This document shows positions 45,130 through 56,266 of a stretch of 64,000 nucleotides of DNA, one piece after another. A model generated the notes under the pieces. The model made no database searches, was not told the DNA's origin, and worked only from the letters and a program-made list of their open reading frames with translations. The DNA comes from Shewanella olleyana (GTDB lineage: Bacteria; Pseudomonadota; Gammaproteobacteria; Enterobacterales; Shewanellaceae). The stretch's first letter is position 1, and every line of letters begins with the position of its first letter. Both the position numbers and the translations under genes were made by a program. The stretch covers positions 85,095 to 149,094 of the forward strand of contig NZ_JAKILD010000012.1 of NCBI RefSeq assembly GCF_023283825.1. The letters are read 5' to 3'.

Positions 45130-45516
45130 TTAATGCTTAGATTGTTTTTTTGGCGTTAGGCGAGAATCAAGCTCATAGGGTGGTATTACGACACCTAAGT
45201 CTTCTTGAACTGGGAATACAGCCACAAACAAATCATCTTCTGACATGCCGCTTACCCAGCGCTGCTGAAACTCATTTAGCGGAATAGATAGTGGCTCACA
45301 ATCTTGCCATTCGTCTACAGCCCAAAGCTTTGCTGCTTCTTCAGAAGGCCACATTGGAATGCAGTCTTCATCTTCAGTCGTCAACATCACGCAACCGTCT
45401 TGGTCTTGCAGGCTCCAGATTGATTGCTCCTGTTTAACTTGCTCAACAAGGTAATCGTAACGGGCTTCTGGGGTCATTCTTAGTTGATCTTCAATTGATT
45501 TTGGTTTGCTGCTCAT
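45130..45516 (-). CDS. DUF2750-family protein
   Basis: 128 aa. Landmarks of the DUF2750 family are visible: RYDYLVEQVKQEQSIWSLQD near the start, PMWPSEEAAKLWAVDEWQDC in the middle and EFQQRWVSGMSEDDLFVAVF near the end. It is a small cytoplasmic acidic protein of unknown role. It lies downstream of no obvious operon partner. Confidence in the family is moderate to high. Confidence 0.85.
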   Translation of the reverse strand: MSSKPKSIEDQLRMTPEARYDYLVEQVKQEQSIWSLQDQDGCVMLTTEDEDCIPMWPSEEAAKLWAVDEWQDCEPLSIPLNEFQQRWVSGMSEDDLFVAVFPVQEDLGVVIPPYELDSRLTPKKQSKH

Positions 45517-45595
45517 GGTTGACTCTCATTGCAAAGTGGGACTAATTTGGCGCTAAATTACGCGAATAGGGCATGATAACATTGACTGATACTTT

Positions 45596-45627
45596 TAAAA
45601 AAGAAAAGAGCACTTTGGGTGCTCTTT
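45596..45627 (-). terminator. aqpZ terminator
   Basis: AAAGAGCAC and GTGCTCTTT arms with a T-rich tail on the minus strand, about 55 bases past the aqpZ stop. Confidence 0.75.
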
Positions 45628-45681
45628 GCGATTGGTTATGCTCTGTTGTCATAAAAATCTGTTGCTATAAAAAATAACAAG

Positions 45682-46383
45682 CTAGTGCTCAGCAGGAGTC
45701 TCGAAAAAGCGATAAATCATACCCGCTAGGATTGCACCTGCAATGGGGGCAACCCAAAATATCCATAATTGTGAAACTGCCCAGTCGCCGACAAATAAAG
45801 CGGGGCCTGTACTTCTTGCTGGGTTAACTGAGGTATTTGATACCGGAATACTGATTAAGTGGATCAAGGTGAGCCCTAAACCAATTGCAATAGGCGCAAA
45901 GCCCGCTGGCGCTCGTGAGTCTGTTGCACCAAGGATGATTAATAAAAAGAATAGCGTCATCACCACTTCACAGATTAATACTGACATCATGCTGTAACCG
46001 CCAGGGGAATGCTCGCCAAATCCATTAGAGGCAAAACCACCTGCTAAACTGAAACCATCTTGACCACTGGCAATTAAAAATAAAATCCCAGCACCAGCAA
46101 TACCACCCGCCACTTGAGCAGTGATATATGGGGCTAACTCGCGAGTTGGAAAACGTCCGCCAGCCCAGAGCCCAAATGAGACTGCAGGGTTTAAATGGCA
46201 ACCGGAAATATGACCGATAGCGAATGCCATGGTGAGAACTGTTAACCCAAATGCCAGTGCGACGCCTAATAGCCCGATGCCTACATCTGGAAATGCAGCC
46301 GCTAATACTGCACTCCCACACCCTCCTAATACGAGCCACAAAGTGCCAATAAATTCTGCTAACATTTTCTGTTGAATACTCAT
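45682..46383 (-). CDS. aqpZ: Aquaporin Z
   Basis: 233 aa with six membrane helices. The two NPA boxes are [16 protein letters not shown] and [14 protein letters not shown]. The selectivity region is typical of a water-specific channel (His and Arg near the second NPA). It permits rapid osmotic water flow in the inner membrane. It is separated from anmK by a 416-base gap containing tiny ORFs. Confidence 0.97.
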   Translation of the reverse strand: MSIQQKMLAEFIGTLWLVLGGCGSAVLAAAFPDVGIGLLGVALAFGLTVLTMAFAIGHISGCHLNPAVSFGLWAGGRFPTRELAPYITAQVAGGIAGAGILFLIASGQDGFSLAGGFASNGFGEHSPGGYSMMSVLICEVVMTLFFLLIILGATDSRAPAGFAPIAIGLGLTLIHLISIPVSNTSVNPARSTGPALFVGDWAVSQLWIFWVAPIAGAILAGMIYRFFETPAEH

Positions 46384-46625
46384 TTAACTTTCCTTATTAA
46401 ATTTGAATATTGTTCAAGTTGCTTACAGTTTTAAGTTATTCATAGTTTTAAGTGGCAGCTAGTTTGAGTGACACAGCGTTTTAAATCATTTATTGAGTAA
46501 CGCTTGCAAACTAACGCTTATAAATAAATTACTTAGAACCATATATAGATGAGGTCTAAATGAGTTAAGCAGTAAAAGTGAATAAATTCAATGACGCTTA
46601 TATGAATTTTATAGGAGGTAAAAAA

Positions 46626-46691
46626 ATGACAAGCCTTGTAACAGGTAAAGATGAGAACACAGCACTTATTTATGGCAAAAAGACTATTTAA
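46626..46691 (+). CDS. Tiny ORF with strong ribosome binding site, 21 aa
   Basis: ATG 46626 is preceded by TAGGAGGT, a near-perfect Shine-Dalgarno at 7 bases. The peptide starts MTSLVTGKDENTALIY and ends GKKTI. It is hydrophilic, with no membrane helix. Part of its 3' end is repeated in the next ORF. It may be a leader peptide or small protein; support is limited to the ribosome binding site. Confidence 0.4.
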   Translation: MTSLVTGKDENTALIYGKKTI

Positions 46692-46707
46692 GGAGAAGAG
46701 ACTATTT

Positions 46708-46749
46708 ATGGCAAAAAGACTACCTATGGAAAAGAGGCTACGGCGATAA
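46708..46749 (+). CDS. Tiny basic ORF, 13 aa
   Basis: ATG 46708 follows AAGGAG. The peptide MAKRLPMEKRLRR is strongly basic. The DNA around its start repeats a block seen inside the ORF at 46626 (TTTATGGCAAAAAGACTA). It could be a decayed copy or part of a leader-peptide arrangement rather than a functional gene. Confidence 0.25.
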   Translation: MAKRLPMEKRLRR

Positions 46750-46799
46750 GTTTCGAGCCCTAGTCTTCATTATTGGATAATAATTTTTTGAGACAAACA

Positions 46800-47921
46800 T
46801 TATGCGTGATACAAGCTACCCAGAACCGCGAAGCGACTCGCTCCAGTCACCACGGGGAGATTACCGCTTAATCCATGATGATTACGCATTGCCAGCCAAG
46901 CAAATGCAATACCTTCAACCCACTTTGGATCCATACCGATATCTGTCGTGGTTGATAATGAAAGAGTTGGCATTAATAAACTTAACCGCTCCATTAATGT
47001 GTTATTTAATGCTCCGCCGCCACACACAAAAACATCTCCTTTATCGGTTAACTTGTTTATGTCATTTGCGATACTGTGGCAGGTTAAATCTAGTAATGTT
47101 GATTGGATATCAGCAAGGCTTAAATATGAAAAATCGGCTTTTTGTTGTTCTAACCAAGCTTGGTTAAATAATTCTCTCCCCGTGCTCTTAGGGTAGGTCA
47201 TAGCAAAGTAAGGATGAGATAATAAATGCTTTAGGAAATCTTCATCGGTTTTTCCCGAAGCAGCCCATTGCCCAGACTCATCAAAAGCAAGTTGCTTCTC
47301 TTGTAAAATAAACGCATCCATTAAGGTATTACCAGGACCCGTATCGAAACCAATAACTTGCTCACTTTGACCTGGAAGGTAGGTGATGTTGGCAATTCCA
47401 CCAATATTTAGAATCACTCTAGGTGTGTTGCTTTGGGCAAACATCGCTTGATGAAATGCAGGTACTAATGGCGCCCCTTGGCCACCTAACGCAACATCTT
47501 TCCGTCGAAAATCCGCAATAACATTAATGCCCGTTTCAACAGCAATGGTTTCAGGATCGCCAATTTGCAGTGTAAAACCATGCTCTAAATTGGGCATATG
47601 CCTAATAGTTTGGCCGTGACTACCAATGGCAACAATGTCAGCTTTATCAATTTGAGCTTTAGCTATTAATTCATTAACTGCTTGAGCAAATAGCAGACCC
47701 ATAGCCCGATCCATTCGTCCCATGGTATTAATTTCATCGGTGTTTGGCGAACATAGACGATGAAGTTGATGCAAAATATGTTGCGGAATATCGACCGTAT
47801 GGCTGGCAATTAGGTGAGTTTGGTTATCTGAGAAATCCACAAGTACAGCATCGACTCCATCCATGCTAGTGCCAGACATTAAACCAATGAAGTAGTGAGG
47901 TTTGTTTTTTGATGCTGTCAT
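46800..47921 (-). CDS. anmK: 1,6-anhydro-N-acetylmuramic acid kinase
   Basis: 373 aa. The ATPase motifs are present: [28 protein letters not shown] with catalytic Asp in [20 protein letters not shown], and [17 protein letters not shown]. It phosphorylates anhydroMurNAc during cell-wall recycling, giving MurNAc-6-phosphate. It sits next to a murein peptidase gene on the same strand, a logical pairing. Confidence 0.97.
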   Translation of the reverse strand: MTASKNKPHYFIGLMSGTSMDGVDAVLVDFSDNQTHLIASHTVDIPQHILHQLHRLCSPNTDEINTMGRMDRAMGLLFAQAVNELIAKAQIDKADIVAIGSHGQTIRHMPNLEHGFTLQIGDPETIAVETGINVIADFRRKDVALGGQGAPLVPAFHQAMFAQSNTPRVILNIGGIANITYLPGQSEQVIGFDTGPGNTLMDAFILQEKQLAFDESGQWAASGKTDEDFLKHLLSHPYFAMTYPKSTGRELFNQAWLEQQKADFSYLSLADIQSTLLDLTCHSIANDINKLTDKGDVFVCGGGALNNTLMERLSLLMPTLSLSTTTDIGMDPKWVEGIAFAWLAMRNHHGLSGNLPVVTGASRFAVLGSLYHA

Positions 47922-47939
47922 AAATAATAGTTGCTCAAC

Positions 47940-48015
47940 ATAAAGTAGCTGAAATAAAGTCGCTTAAATAAAATGACCTAAATAAGAGTGACTTAAATAA
48001 AAATGGATTTAAATC
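47940..48015. repeat. Degenerate 14-15 bp tandem repeats upstream of anmK
   Basis: About five copies of a unit like AAAGTGACTTAAAT (forms such as AAGTCGCTTAAAT, AATGACCTAAAT, AGTGACTTAAAT) lie in the 190-base gap between mepM and anmK. The AGTGACTT core also occurs in the folK and tyrS repeats. Confidence 0.6.
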
Positions 48016-48112
48016 ACCTTGCTCAAATCAAGGATATGAAAAATCAAACTGAACATGAGAATAAAAGTGATGAGCGAGCCCAATAAACTCACTCACACTT
48101 CACTAGGTATTG

Positions 48113-49627
48113 TTAGTTATTGGCGTATTGTAGTTGTTTATTTTTCTCAATTTTAGCCATGAGTTGTTTACTCAGAGCAGCAAATTGTGTCCGTTCTTTT
48201 TTATCGATAGGTTGTGATTTTGGCAATTTGACCGTTCTCGGGTTGCGATGAACACCGTTAACAATAAACTCGTAGTGTAAATGGGCGCCAGTGACACGGC
48301 CTGTTTTGCCAAGTGTTCCGATAATCTCGCCTTGTTTTACACTGTCACCACGTTTAACTTTTCGTTTATTTAAATGCAAATATTTAGTTGTGTAGGTGTC
48401 ATTGTGTTTAATGAACACATAATTACCGTTGTACTTGTTGTAACTAGCTTCAATGACTTTACCTTTACCTGCCGCTTTAATTGGTGTGCCGATAGCGGCA
48501 ACATAATCTACCCCTCTATGTGCTCTTACTTGCCCTGTAACAGGGTGTAAACGACGAGGGTTAAAGCTTGAACTCACATATTTAAAGTCTACAGGTGAGC
48601 GCAAGAAAGCCTTTCGCATACTATTGCCAGACTCAGAATAATATTCGCCATCAGTGTAACGCACTGCGGTATAGCGTTCGCCTTGGTTATAAAACTCTGC
48701 TGCTAAAATATTACCAGTACCAATATATTGTCCATCAACATACTCTTCTTCATACATCAGTGAAAAGTGATCGTCTTTTCGAATATCGAGTGCAAAATCG
48801 ATATCCCAGCCAAATATATTGGCCAACTGCATTATATGATTGGCAGACAGGCCAGCGGTTGCTGCTGCATTCCAGAAGTTACTGCTGATATTAGCGGTAA
48901 CAAATTTGTTTTCTAAGGTAATGGTTTTTACATCGACCGTTTCTTCAAATTTGTCTTCATTTTTGCTGATCAGCAAAGTCGAAATTTTATCCATTTGATA
49001 GCTGATTTGGGTAATTTCATCTTGAGCATCTTTCGATACAATGATTTCTTCACCCGGCATGATTTTAAGCAGATTCTTTTTTGACTTAGGTAGGCGAGTA
49101 ATTTGATATACGTCCCGCGGACTTAAACCTGCTCGATTAGCTAACCCACCAAAAGTGTCACCTTTTGCGACTTTATAGCTTTTATGGGATAACAAGTCTG
49201 CTTCACGGTAAGGCACTGCATTTTCGGCATCTTTAGTTGTGCCTAACATCGTATTATCAGGTGCAGTTAACGGGTTTAAATCAGCAATGGGGCTACTTTC
49301 TTTTGAAGGTGTTAATGCTTGTTGTTTTTGCAATGATGTATTTGATTGGGAACTTGTTTGGCCTGGTGGTGTAGGGGTACGAAAAGCTAAAGGAACAGAA
49401 TACTGTGACTGTTTATTGGGGGAGTTTTTTTCATCGTCTTCATGATGCTCATTATGTAAAGACGCTATACGGTCAGAAAGGTCTACTTTGCCAACTTGGG
49501 TGTGTTTGGAAGCTTTAGCGTCATCTGAAGGAAATAACACGATAATAACCGTGAAAATAACTAATAAGCTAAGTGCAATTTGATGCGCTTTTGGCAGTAA
49601 TTTGATTAAAGTGATTAGCTTTGCCAT
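48113..49627 (-). CDS. mepM: Murein DD-endopeptidase, M23 family with LysM region (MepM/YebA-like)
   Basis: 504 aa. A membrane anchor lies near residues 14-30 (IALSLLVIFTVIIVLFPSDD). A LysM-like segment is at about 155-200 (SYKVAKGDTFGGLANRAGLS). The zinc-peptidase domain is near 375-470: HRGVDYVAAIGTPI (H-x-x-x-D), YLHLNKRKVKRGDSVKQGEI and GAHLHYEF (H-x-H). It cleaves peptide cross-links in peptidoglycan to allow growth. Divergent from tyrS; same strand as anmK. Confidence 0.93.
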   Translation of the reverse strand: MAKLITLIKLLPKAHQIALSLLVIFTVIIVLFPSDDAKASKHTQVGKVDLSDRIASLHNEHHEDDEKNSPNKQSQYSVPLAFRTPTPPGQTSSQSNTSLQKQQALTPSKESSPIADLNPLTAPDNTMLGTTKDAENAVPYREADLLSHKSYKVAKGDTFGGLANRAGLSPRDVYQITRLPKSKKNLLKIMPGEEIIVSKDAQDEITQISYQMDKISTLLISKNEDKFEETVDVKTITLENKFVTANISSNFWNAAATAGLSANHIMQLANIFGWDIDFALDIRKDDHFSLMYEEEYVDGQYIGTGNILAAEFYNQGERYTAVRYTDGEYYSESGNSMRKAFLRSPVDFKYVSSSFNPRRLHPVTGQVRAHRGVDYVAAIGTPIKAAGKGKVIEASYNKYNGNYVFIKHNDTYTTKYLHLNKRKVKRGDSVKQGEIIGTLGKTGRVTGAHLHYEFIVNGVHRNPRTVKLPKSQPIDKKERTQFAALSKQLMAKIEKNKQLQYANN

Positions 49628-49752
49628 CGACCTATGTACCAGTTTCTCTTTTTCGTTGTAATCCCCTTAGTGTACACACTTTCAATTAGCGTGGCTAACA
49701 AGTAACATAGGCCTCTTATTTTTTTATTGTAGCTGCAGGAGTAGGTGCCGAA

Positions 49753-50949
49753 ATGGCTGATTTAGACCAAGTGTTAGCAGAAATTAAACGTGGTACCGAC
49801 GAGATTTTACTCGAGTCAGATCTGCTAGAAAAACTTAAAGAGGGACGTCCTTTAAGAATTAAACTAGGTGCAGATCCAACCGCTCCAGATATTCATTTAG
49901 GCCATACGGTTATTCTAAATAAACTGCGTGCGTTTCAAGAGCTAGGTCATGAAGTTATTTTCTTGATTGGTGACTTCACCGGCATGGTTGGCGACCCAAG
50001 TGGTAAAAACTCAACACGTCCTCCGTTGACTCGTGAAGATGTTCTTGCCAATGCTGAAACCTATAAAGAGCAAGTGTTTAAGATTTTAGACCCAGCTAAA
50101 ACACGTATTGAATTTAACTCAAGCTGGTTAGAGCCATTAGGTGCAGCAGGTATGATCCGCTTAGGTTCAAAGCAAACTGTAGCGCGTATGATGGAACGTG
50201 ATGACTTTAAAAAGCGTTATGCATCAGGTCAGGCAATTGCCATTCACGAATTTATGTATCCTTTACTACAAGGTTATGATTCAGTTGCCCTTAAAGCAGA
50301 TGTCGAGCTAGGTGGTACAGATCAAAAGTTCAACTTGTTAATGGGTCGAGAGCTGCAAAAAGCTGAAGGTCAGAAACCACAAACGGTTATCATGATGCCT
50401 TTATTAGTGGGTTTAGACGGCGTGAAGAAAATGTCTAAATCTGCTCATAACTATATCGGTGTGAGCGAGCCTGCGAATGAAATGTTCGGTAAGATCATGT
50501 CTATCTCAGATGATTTGATGTGGAGTTACTTTGAGCTTCTTTCATTCCGCCCACTAGCTGAAATCGCGCAATTTAAAGAAGACATTGCCAACGGTCAGAA
50601 TCCACGTGATGTTAAAATTGCACTAGCAAAAGAAATCATTGCAAGGTTCCACGACCAAGAACAAGCTGACGCTGCTCATCAAGAGTTCATCAATCGTTTC
50701 CAAAAAGGGGCGATGCCAGATGACATTGAAGAGATGGAGTTTGAAGCAGGTGAAGGGCTAGCGATTGCTAACTTACTTAAAACTGCTGGTTTAGTCGGTT
50801 CAACTTCCGATGGTATGCGCATGATTAAGCAAGGCGCTGTGAAAATGGACGGTGAAAAGCTGAGCGATACACGCCAAGTGTTTGAAGCAGGTTTAACGGC
50901 TATTTTCCAAGTGGGTAAACGTAAGTTTGCTAAAGTGACTCTGGTTTAA
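49753..50949 (+). CDS. tyrS: Tyrosyl-tRNA synthetase
   Basis: 398 aa. Class I signatures HLGHTVILN (HIGH) and [12 protein letters not shown] (KMSKS) are present, and a C-terminal S4 domain (about 335-398) holds [20 protein letters not shown]. The length and S4 type match TyrRZ-like enzymes. It charges tRNA-Tyr. GCAGGAGTAGG precedes the ATG. Confidence 0.97.
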   Translation: MADLDQVLAEIKRGTDEILLESDLLEKLKEGRPLRIKLGADPTAPDIHLGHTVILNKLRAFQELGHEVIFLIGDFTGMVGDPSGKNSTRPPLTREDVLANAETYKEQVFKILDPAKTRIEFNSSWLEPLGAAGMIRLGSKQTVARMMERDDFKKRYASGQAIAIHEFMYPLLQGYDSVALKADVELGGTDQKFNLLMGRELQKAEGQKPQTVIMMPLLVGLDGVKKMSKSAHNYIGVSEPANEMFGKIMSISDDLMWSYFELLSFRPLAEIAQFKEDIANGQNPRDVKIALAKEIIARFHDQEQADAAHQEFINRFQKGAMPDDIEEMEFEAGEGLAIANLLKTAGLVGSTSDGMRMIKQGAVKMDGEKLSDTRQVFEAGLTAIFQVGKRKFAKVTLV

Positions 50950-51028
50950 AATGATAGTGACTTTGGTTTAAAGCTATAGTGACTTTGGTTTAACTCTGGT
51001 TTGAAACTTTAGTGACTTTGAGTTTAAA
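50935..51028. repeat. 22-bp tandem repeats spanning the tyrS 3' end
   Basis: The last codons and stop of tyrS (GTGACTCTGGTTTAAA) are repeated downstream at 50957-50972 and 50979-50993 with 22-base period, then a partial copy (50994-51007) and a diverged copy (51012-51028). Each copy repeats the end codons and TAA. Confidence 0.85.
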
Positions 51029-51098
51029 GCAAGTGTTACTTTAAATGGAATAAGCTCGTTATCAATATCGGGTTCATTACAATAGTTATTAAACGCAT

Positions 51099-51130
51099 AA
51101 AAAAAACGACTCAAATGAGTCGTTTTTTAT
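51099..51130. terminator. Bidirectional terminator between tyrS and 51174
   Basis: AACGACTCA and TGAGTCGTT arms, flanked by an A-run and a T-run. Confidence 0.9.
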
Positions 51131-51173
51131 TGTCTGAATAATGGTACTGCTGGCAGTTTATTTAGGCTGCAGT

Positions 51174-51659
51174 TTATTGTGTCTGAAGTTGATCCGACAT
51201 GGTTTGGTAATCCATTAAGTCCACTTGCTCAGTCATTCTCTCAGTATTCATATCAAACTTTAAAGTTGTAACACCGGGTATGGCGATTTCGATAATTTTA
51301 CCTGGTTTGCCAAATTGCTCGCCCGGGCCTCTAAGGTGATAATTACCAATCATTACCACTAAAGAACCTGTATTAAACATATGCTCGATATTGAACTTGT
51401 ACTCTAAAACACCTTCATGAGCTCGCTCAAAAAACTCAATGATATGTCGACCACCTTGATAGGTTACATTGGCTGTTTTATCGTAAAACACACTATCACG
51501 ATTATAAAAACGTCTAAGGGATTGATAATCATGATCGGTTAATGCTTGCATGTATTGCACCGCCATTTGTTGCTCTTTAGGCATTTCGCCCACAGCTGCT
51601 TGACTGGTAAAGCTAAATAAACCGCAAAAAATACCACATAACAAACCAATAATTCGCAC
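51174..51659 (-). CDS. Exported SnoaL/NTF2-like protein, 161 aa
   Basis: A signal peptide is predicted (MRIIGLLCGIFCGLFSFTSQ, cleavage after AA near residue 22). The mature part looks like an NTF2/SnoaL-type cone fold: YMQALTDHDYQSLRRFYNRD, then EHMFNTGSLVVMIGNYHLRG. Such domains bind or isomerise small molecules. It is in the periplasm by the signal. Its start abuts the UPF0126 gene stop (51660), so they are co-transcribed. Confidence 0.7.
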   Translation of the reverse strand: MRIIGLLCGIFCGLFSFTSQAAVGEMPKEQQMAVQYMQALTDHDYQSLRRFYNRDSVFYDKTANVTYQGGRHIIEFFERAHEGVLEYKFNIEHMFNTGSLVVMIGNYHLRGPGEQFGKPGKIIEIAIPGVTTLKFDMNTERMTEQVDLMDYQTMSDQLQTQ

Positions 51660-52292
51660 TTAGGGCCTCTTACTTTTTAAATCAAACGCAGGTAAAGATA
51701 AATGCCAGCGTATTGCGCTTAGGCGAATAATCAAGGTACTGAACATCGCAAAGAAAAGTGCATTAATGCTATCCATTCCCACTTCAATACTCAGGGTGTA
51801 ACAGATGCCGCCGACTATGGAGGCGGTCGCATAGATTTCTGTGCGAAGTACCATAGGAACTTGACGACACAGTAAGTCACGAATGATACCACCACCCACA
51901 CCAGTAATTAACCCCATAATGACAGCTGACATACCTGATAAGCCAAGCATTAGCGCCTTTTCTGCTCCGATGACGGTAAATAATGCTAATCCAAATGCAT
52001 CTGCAACAGGTAAGGTTAATGGTGGCAATTTGTGCGGCTTTCTAACGAGTATGAAGCAAGCAAATACAGTAGCTAAAATGACGATGATGTAATTGGGGTC
52101 GCTTATCCAAAATACGGGTGTTGCACCTGTTAGCGCATCACGAATACTACCACCGCCGATAGCGGTAACAGAGGCTAAAACAATAACACCAAAAGGATCC
52201 ATCCGGTGTTTACCTGCTGCTAAGGCGCCAGAAAGGGCAAAAACCGCAGTACCGCACAAATCAAAAAAGTAAATCCACTCGAAGTTAATCAT
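51660..52292 (-). CDS. UPF0126/TRIC-family membrane protein (YadS-like)
   Basis: 210 aa with two repeated three-helix bundles. The family's glycine-rich motifs appear twice: [15 protein letters not shown] and [14 protein letters not shown]. Helices and positions match TRIC cation-channel homologues (UPF0126). Physiological role in bacteria is uncertain; glycine or cation transport has been suggested. It overlaps the upstream DUF2721 gene by 8 bases. Confidence 0.92.
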   Translation of the reverse strand: MINFEWIYFFDLCGTAVFALSGALAAGKHRMDPFGVIVLASVTAIGGGSIRDALTGATPVFWISDPNYIIVILATVFACFILVRKPHKLPPLTLPVADAFGLALFTVIGAEKALMLGLSGMSAVIMGLITGVGGGIIRDLLCRQVPMVLRTEIYATASIVGGICYTLSIEVGMDSINALFFAMFSTLIIRLSAIRWHLSLPAFDLKSKRP

Positions 52293-52737
52293 TTGAGTGC
52301 TCTTTAGTGTGCAATTCTGCCTTACTCATTTCTTGTTTACAGTGTTGCTGGCAGCTTAACTCTTTTATGTGAATGTTAAGAGCATCGACTGAAATTCTAA
52401 TCTCGATGACAGATAAAATAAGTGAGTAGAGTAAAAACAGTAAACTCAGACCAAATACAATTGAACCTGTATGGAAAAAACCGAGATAGATAAAAATCAT
52501 GCTAATAACACAAATTGCAAAGCTGACCACACCGGCTTCTTGCATGCGTCTAATGATGCTAATGCGCTGTCTTAGGTTTTTGATTTGCTCATTATCAACA
52601 GGTTTGCCAGAGGCACTGAGGTTTCTTATCAGGGCTGCTAAAGAAAAAAAACGGTTGGTATAGGCGAGTAACAACAATGAAATTGCAGGAAATAATAAAC
52701 CAGGTGTTGTTAATGAAATTTGGATGTTATCTAACAA
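52285..52737 (-). CDS. DUF2721-family membrane protein
   Basis: 150 aa from TTG 52737, with GAGG nine bases upstream; a TTG five codons earlier (52752) is also possible. Two to three membrane helices. The family's start is recognisable in [20 protein letters not shown], followed by [24 protein letters not shown] helices in the order expected ([20 protein letters not shown]). Function unknown. It is the first gene of the three-gene leftward operon ending at 51174. Confidence 0.85.
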   Translation of the reverse strand: MLDNIQISLTTPGLLFPAISLLLLAYTNRFFSLAALIRNLSASGKPVDNEQIKNLRQRISIIRRMQEAGVVSFAICVISMIFIYLGFFHTGSIVFGLSLLFLLYSLILSVIEIRISVDALNIHIKELSCQQHCKQEMSKAELHTKEHSND

Positions 52738-52805
52738 GACAGTTTGCCTCAAATGGAACGGGATAAATCATTTAGCTGGCTATAATAACTCTTTTGTAAA
52801 AAAAG

Positions 52806-53807
52806 TTACATTGCTTGTAACCATCTTAATGCTGTCCACAAAATAGGGATTGCGATAGTAAAAGATATCCAGAAAGTCACAGCCCAAGAAGTGAGGCTGA
52901 TTGCATTTTTAATATCGTTCACTAAAGGCAGTCTAGAAGGGTTTATTTTACTGGCATTCACTCGCTGTTCCTTGTTGCCAATAATAAACTTCTGAGGGCC
53001 ACCTAATTCAATTTCTAGGATTTTGCTGCCAATGTACAAACTTGAATAACCATAAATCCCCCCTGTATGCGAAGGCTGTTTAAATAGAATACCAATATTT
53101 TTAAAGCCACCTTGCAGTACTAAGGTGAAGTTCCATAACCAAATTGGCAAGGCATAGATAAAACGATTAATGATGTATATCGGCGCACTAAAAAACCGAT
53201 ATTGAGGTACGTAATTAGGCCAGCAGTGCTCTAATTGTTTCAGTAGATGCAAAAACAACACAAGCGGAGTGCCGCCGATAGCGTAAAACAATATTGTCGC
53301 CACAGTGCCATAACTTGGTGATATAAGCAGTCGTTCAATGGTGGATTTTGCAATACCTACTTCAGACAAACTATCTGTTTGCTGGGTTAACCAAGGCGAG
53401 AGGTAACCTCTTGCTGAGGCCTTTTGGTCGTGTTCAAGCGCGCTGACGACATCTTTAGCGACGGGTTTAAACCCTGCATCACTGATGCAGAAATACAGTA
53501 AAACAAAATCGAAAAACCAAGGGTAGGCGGCTAACGATAAAATAAAAAATATCGTAAACCAAATTGGAATCACTAATAAAATTGTGGCCAGCAAACCCGC
53601 TGTTAATTGTTGCTTAGGATTTCGCTGTGGATGATTCACTTTCTGACTAAGTAGAATCGCCAGTTGATGAAACCAAACAACAGGGTGGTACTTTCTTGAA
53701 ATAGGCGCGACTCTTGAAATCAGTAACGCCATAAACAGCACTAAGCAACTCTGCAATAAGCTACCATCTATTCGAATCAGTTGTTCGTAAAAAGTGCTAT
53801 CAATCAA
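52806..53807 (-). CDS. cbiB: Cobalamin biosynthesis membrane protein CbiB/CobD-like
   Basis: 333 aa, multi-pass membrane protein. It contains the family elements: SEVGIAKSTIERLLISPSYG resembles the central region, while GGIYGYSSLYIGSKILEIEL and NPSRLPLVNDIKNAISLTSW follow. CbiB attaches aminopropanol phosphate to adenosylcobyric acid. The start is TTG 53807, since no ATG exists near the N-terminus. In Shewanella this gene lies between mtnN and gltD-side genes, as here. It is divergent from CbiB in sequence, so function is moderately certain. Confidence 0.75.
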   Translation of the reverse strand: MIDSTFYEQLIRIDGSLLQSCLVLFMALLISRVAPISRKYHPVVWFHQLAILLSQKVNHPQRNPKQQLTAGLLATILLVIPIWFTIFFILSLAAYPWFFDFVLLYFCISDAGFKPVAKDVVSALEHDQKASARGYLSPWLTQQTDSLSEVGIAKSTIERLLISPSYGTVATILFYAIGGTPLVLFLHLLKQLEHCWPNYVPQYRFFSAPIYIINRFIYALPIWLWNFTLVLQGGFKNIGILFKQPSHTGGIYGYSSLYIGSKILEIELGGPQKFIIGNKEQRVNASKINPSRLPLVNDIKNAISLTSWAVTFWISFTIAIPILWTALRWLQAM

Positions 53808-53868
53808 TTTAGTTTAACCATCCCATTGTTTAACATTTAGCTATTAAAGCCTAAGTTTTATGGTTGGA

Positions 53869-54561
53869 TTATAGCTGTTTTAATAAAGCGATGACCATTA
53901 ACGCTGAGTAATGACCGGCTTTAACAATGTAAGAGTCGAAATCAACTGCTGAATCATTGTTGGCATTATCTGAAAGTGAGCGAATAACAACAAATGGCAC
54001 TTCAAATTGGTGACAAACTTGTGCAATAGCAGCTGCTTCCATTTCACAGGCTGCCATCGTTGGGAAGTTGTTTAGCATGGTTTTAGTACGTTCAGGGTCA
54101 CAAATGAAACTGTCTCCAGTGGCAATCAAGCCTTCGATAACTTGCGCTTCCCCTAAAGATGAAATTGCCGCTTTAGCCGCTTCAACTAATTTAGTGTCAG
54201 GAATGAATGCAGCTGGCTGAGACGCCATTTGACCTATTTCGTAACCAAAAGCGGTGACATCAACATCGTGGTGACGCACTTCTGATGAAATAACGATATC
54301 GCCAATATTTAAACTATCAACAAACCCGCCAGCAGAACCTGTGTTAATCACTGCTGTGACGTTGAAGTTATTAATAACTAATGTGGTGGCAATACTGGCA
54401 GCGACTTTACCAATACCTGAACGAGTAACCACTACATCATGACCCGATAATTGACCTTCAACAAACTCGATGCCAGCTACTTTTGAATGAACTGGGTTGG
54501 TCATAGTTTCGATTAGGTGAGCAACTTCAGGTTCCATTGCACCGATAATAGCGATTTTCAT
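53869..54561 (-). CDS. mtnN: 5'-methylthioadenosine/S-adenosylhomocysteine nucleosidase
   Basis: 230 aa. The family pattern runs [59 protein letters not shown], and [20 protein letters not shown] with [18 protein letters not shown]. The catalytic acid Asp is in SDNAN. It recycles MTA, SAH and 5'-deoxyadenosine, feeding methionine salvage and AI-2 production. It is 61 bases upstream of cbiB on the same strand. Confidence 0.98.
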   Translation of the reverse strand: MKIAIIGAMEPEVAHLIETMTNPVHSKVAGIEFVEGQLSGHDVVVTRSGIGKVAASIATTLVINNFNVTAVINTGSAGGFVDSLNIGDIVISSEVRHHDVDVTAFGYEIGQMASQPAAFIPDTKLVEAAKAAISSLGEAQVIEGLIATGDSFICDPERTKTMLNNFPTMAACEMEAAAIAQVCHQFEVPFVVIRSLSDNANNDSAVDFDSYIVKAGHYSALMVIALLKQL

Positions 54562-54747
54562 AAACTGATTCTCATTGATTAGTTCGCCAACTTCTGATTT
54601 TTGGCATTAATAAGATAACTAAGCTGAGTTGTATATTTGCTGATAAAAACAAATCTTTCACTCAGGGTAATGCTTAGCTTTAAAGATGGCGGCTAATATA
54701 GCACATATGGCTAAATCAGAACTGAGAGCGGTATAAATTTTATCAAT

Positions 54748-54777
54748 AAAAAAAGCGCATTTTTCAATGCGCTTTTT
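54748..54777 (-). terminator. gltBD terminator (bidirectional stem)
   Basis: AAAAGCGCATT and AATGCGCTTTT arms around a 4-base loop, flanked by A- and T-runs, about 75 bases past the gltD stop. Confidence 0.85.
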
Positions 54778-54848
54778 AATGTACTGAATTGGTGTGCTGA
54801 ATTAGTGTGCTGTTCTACGCAGGATATAAATTCTAATAAGTTTACAAC

Positions 54849-56261
<1,413 letters not shown>

Positions 56262-56266
56262 CTAAA

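Noticed and set aside
46802..47196. Plus-strand ORFs of 82-121 aa inside anmK
   Set aside because: They are antisense shadows of the well-supported anmK frame.
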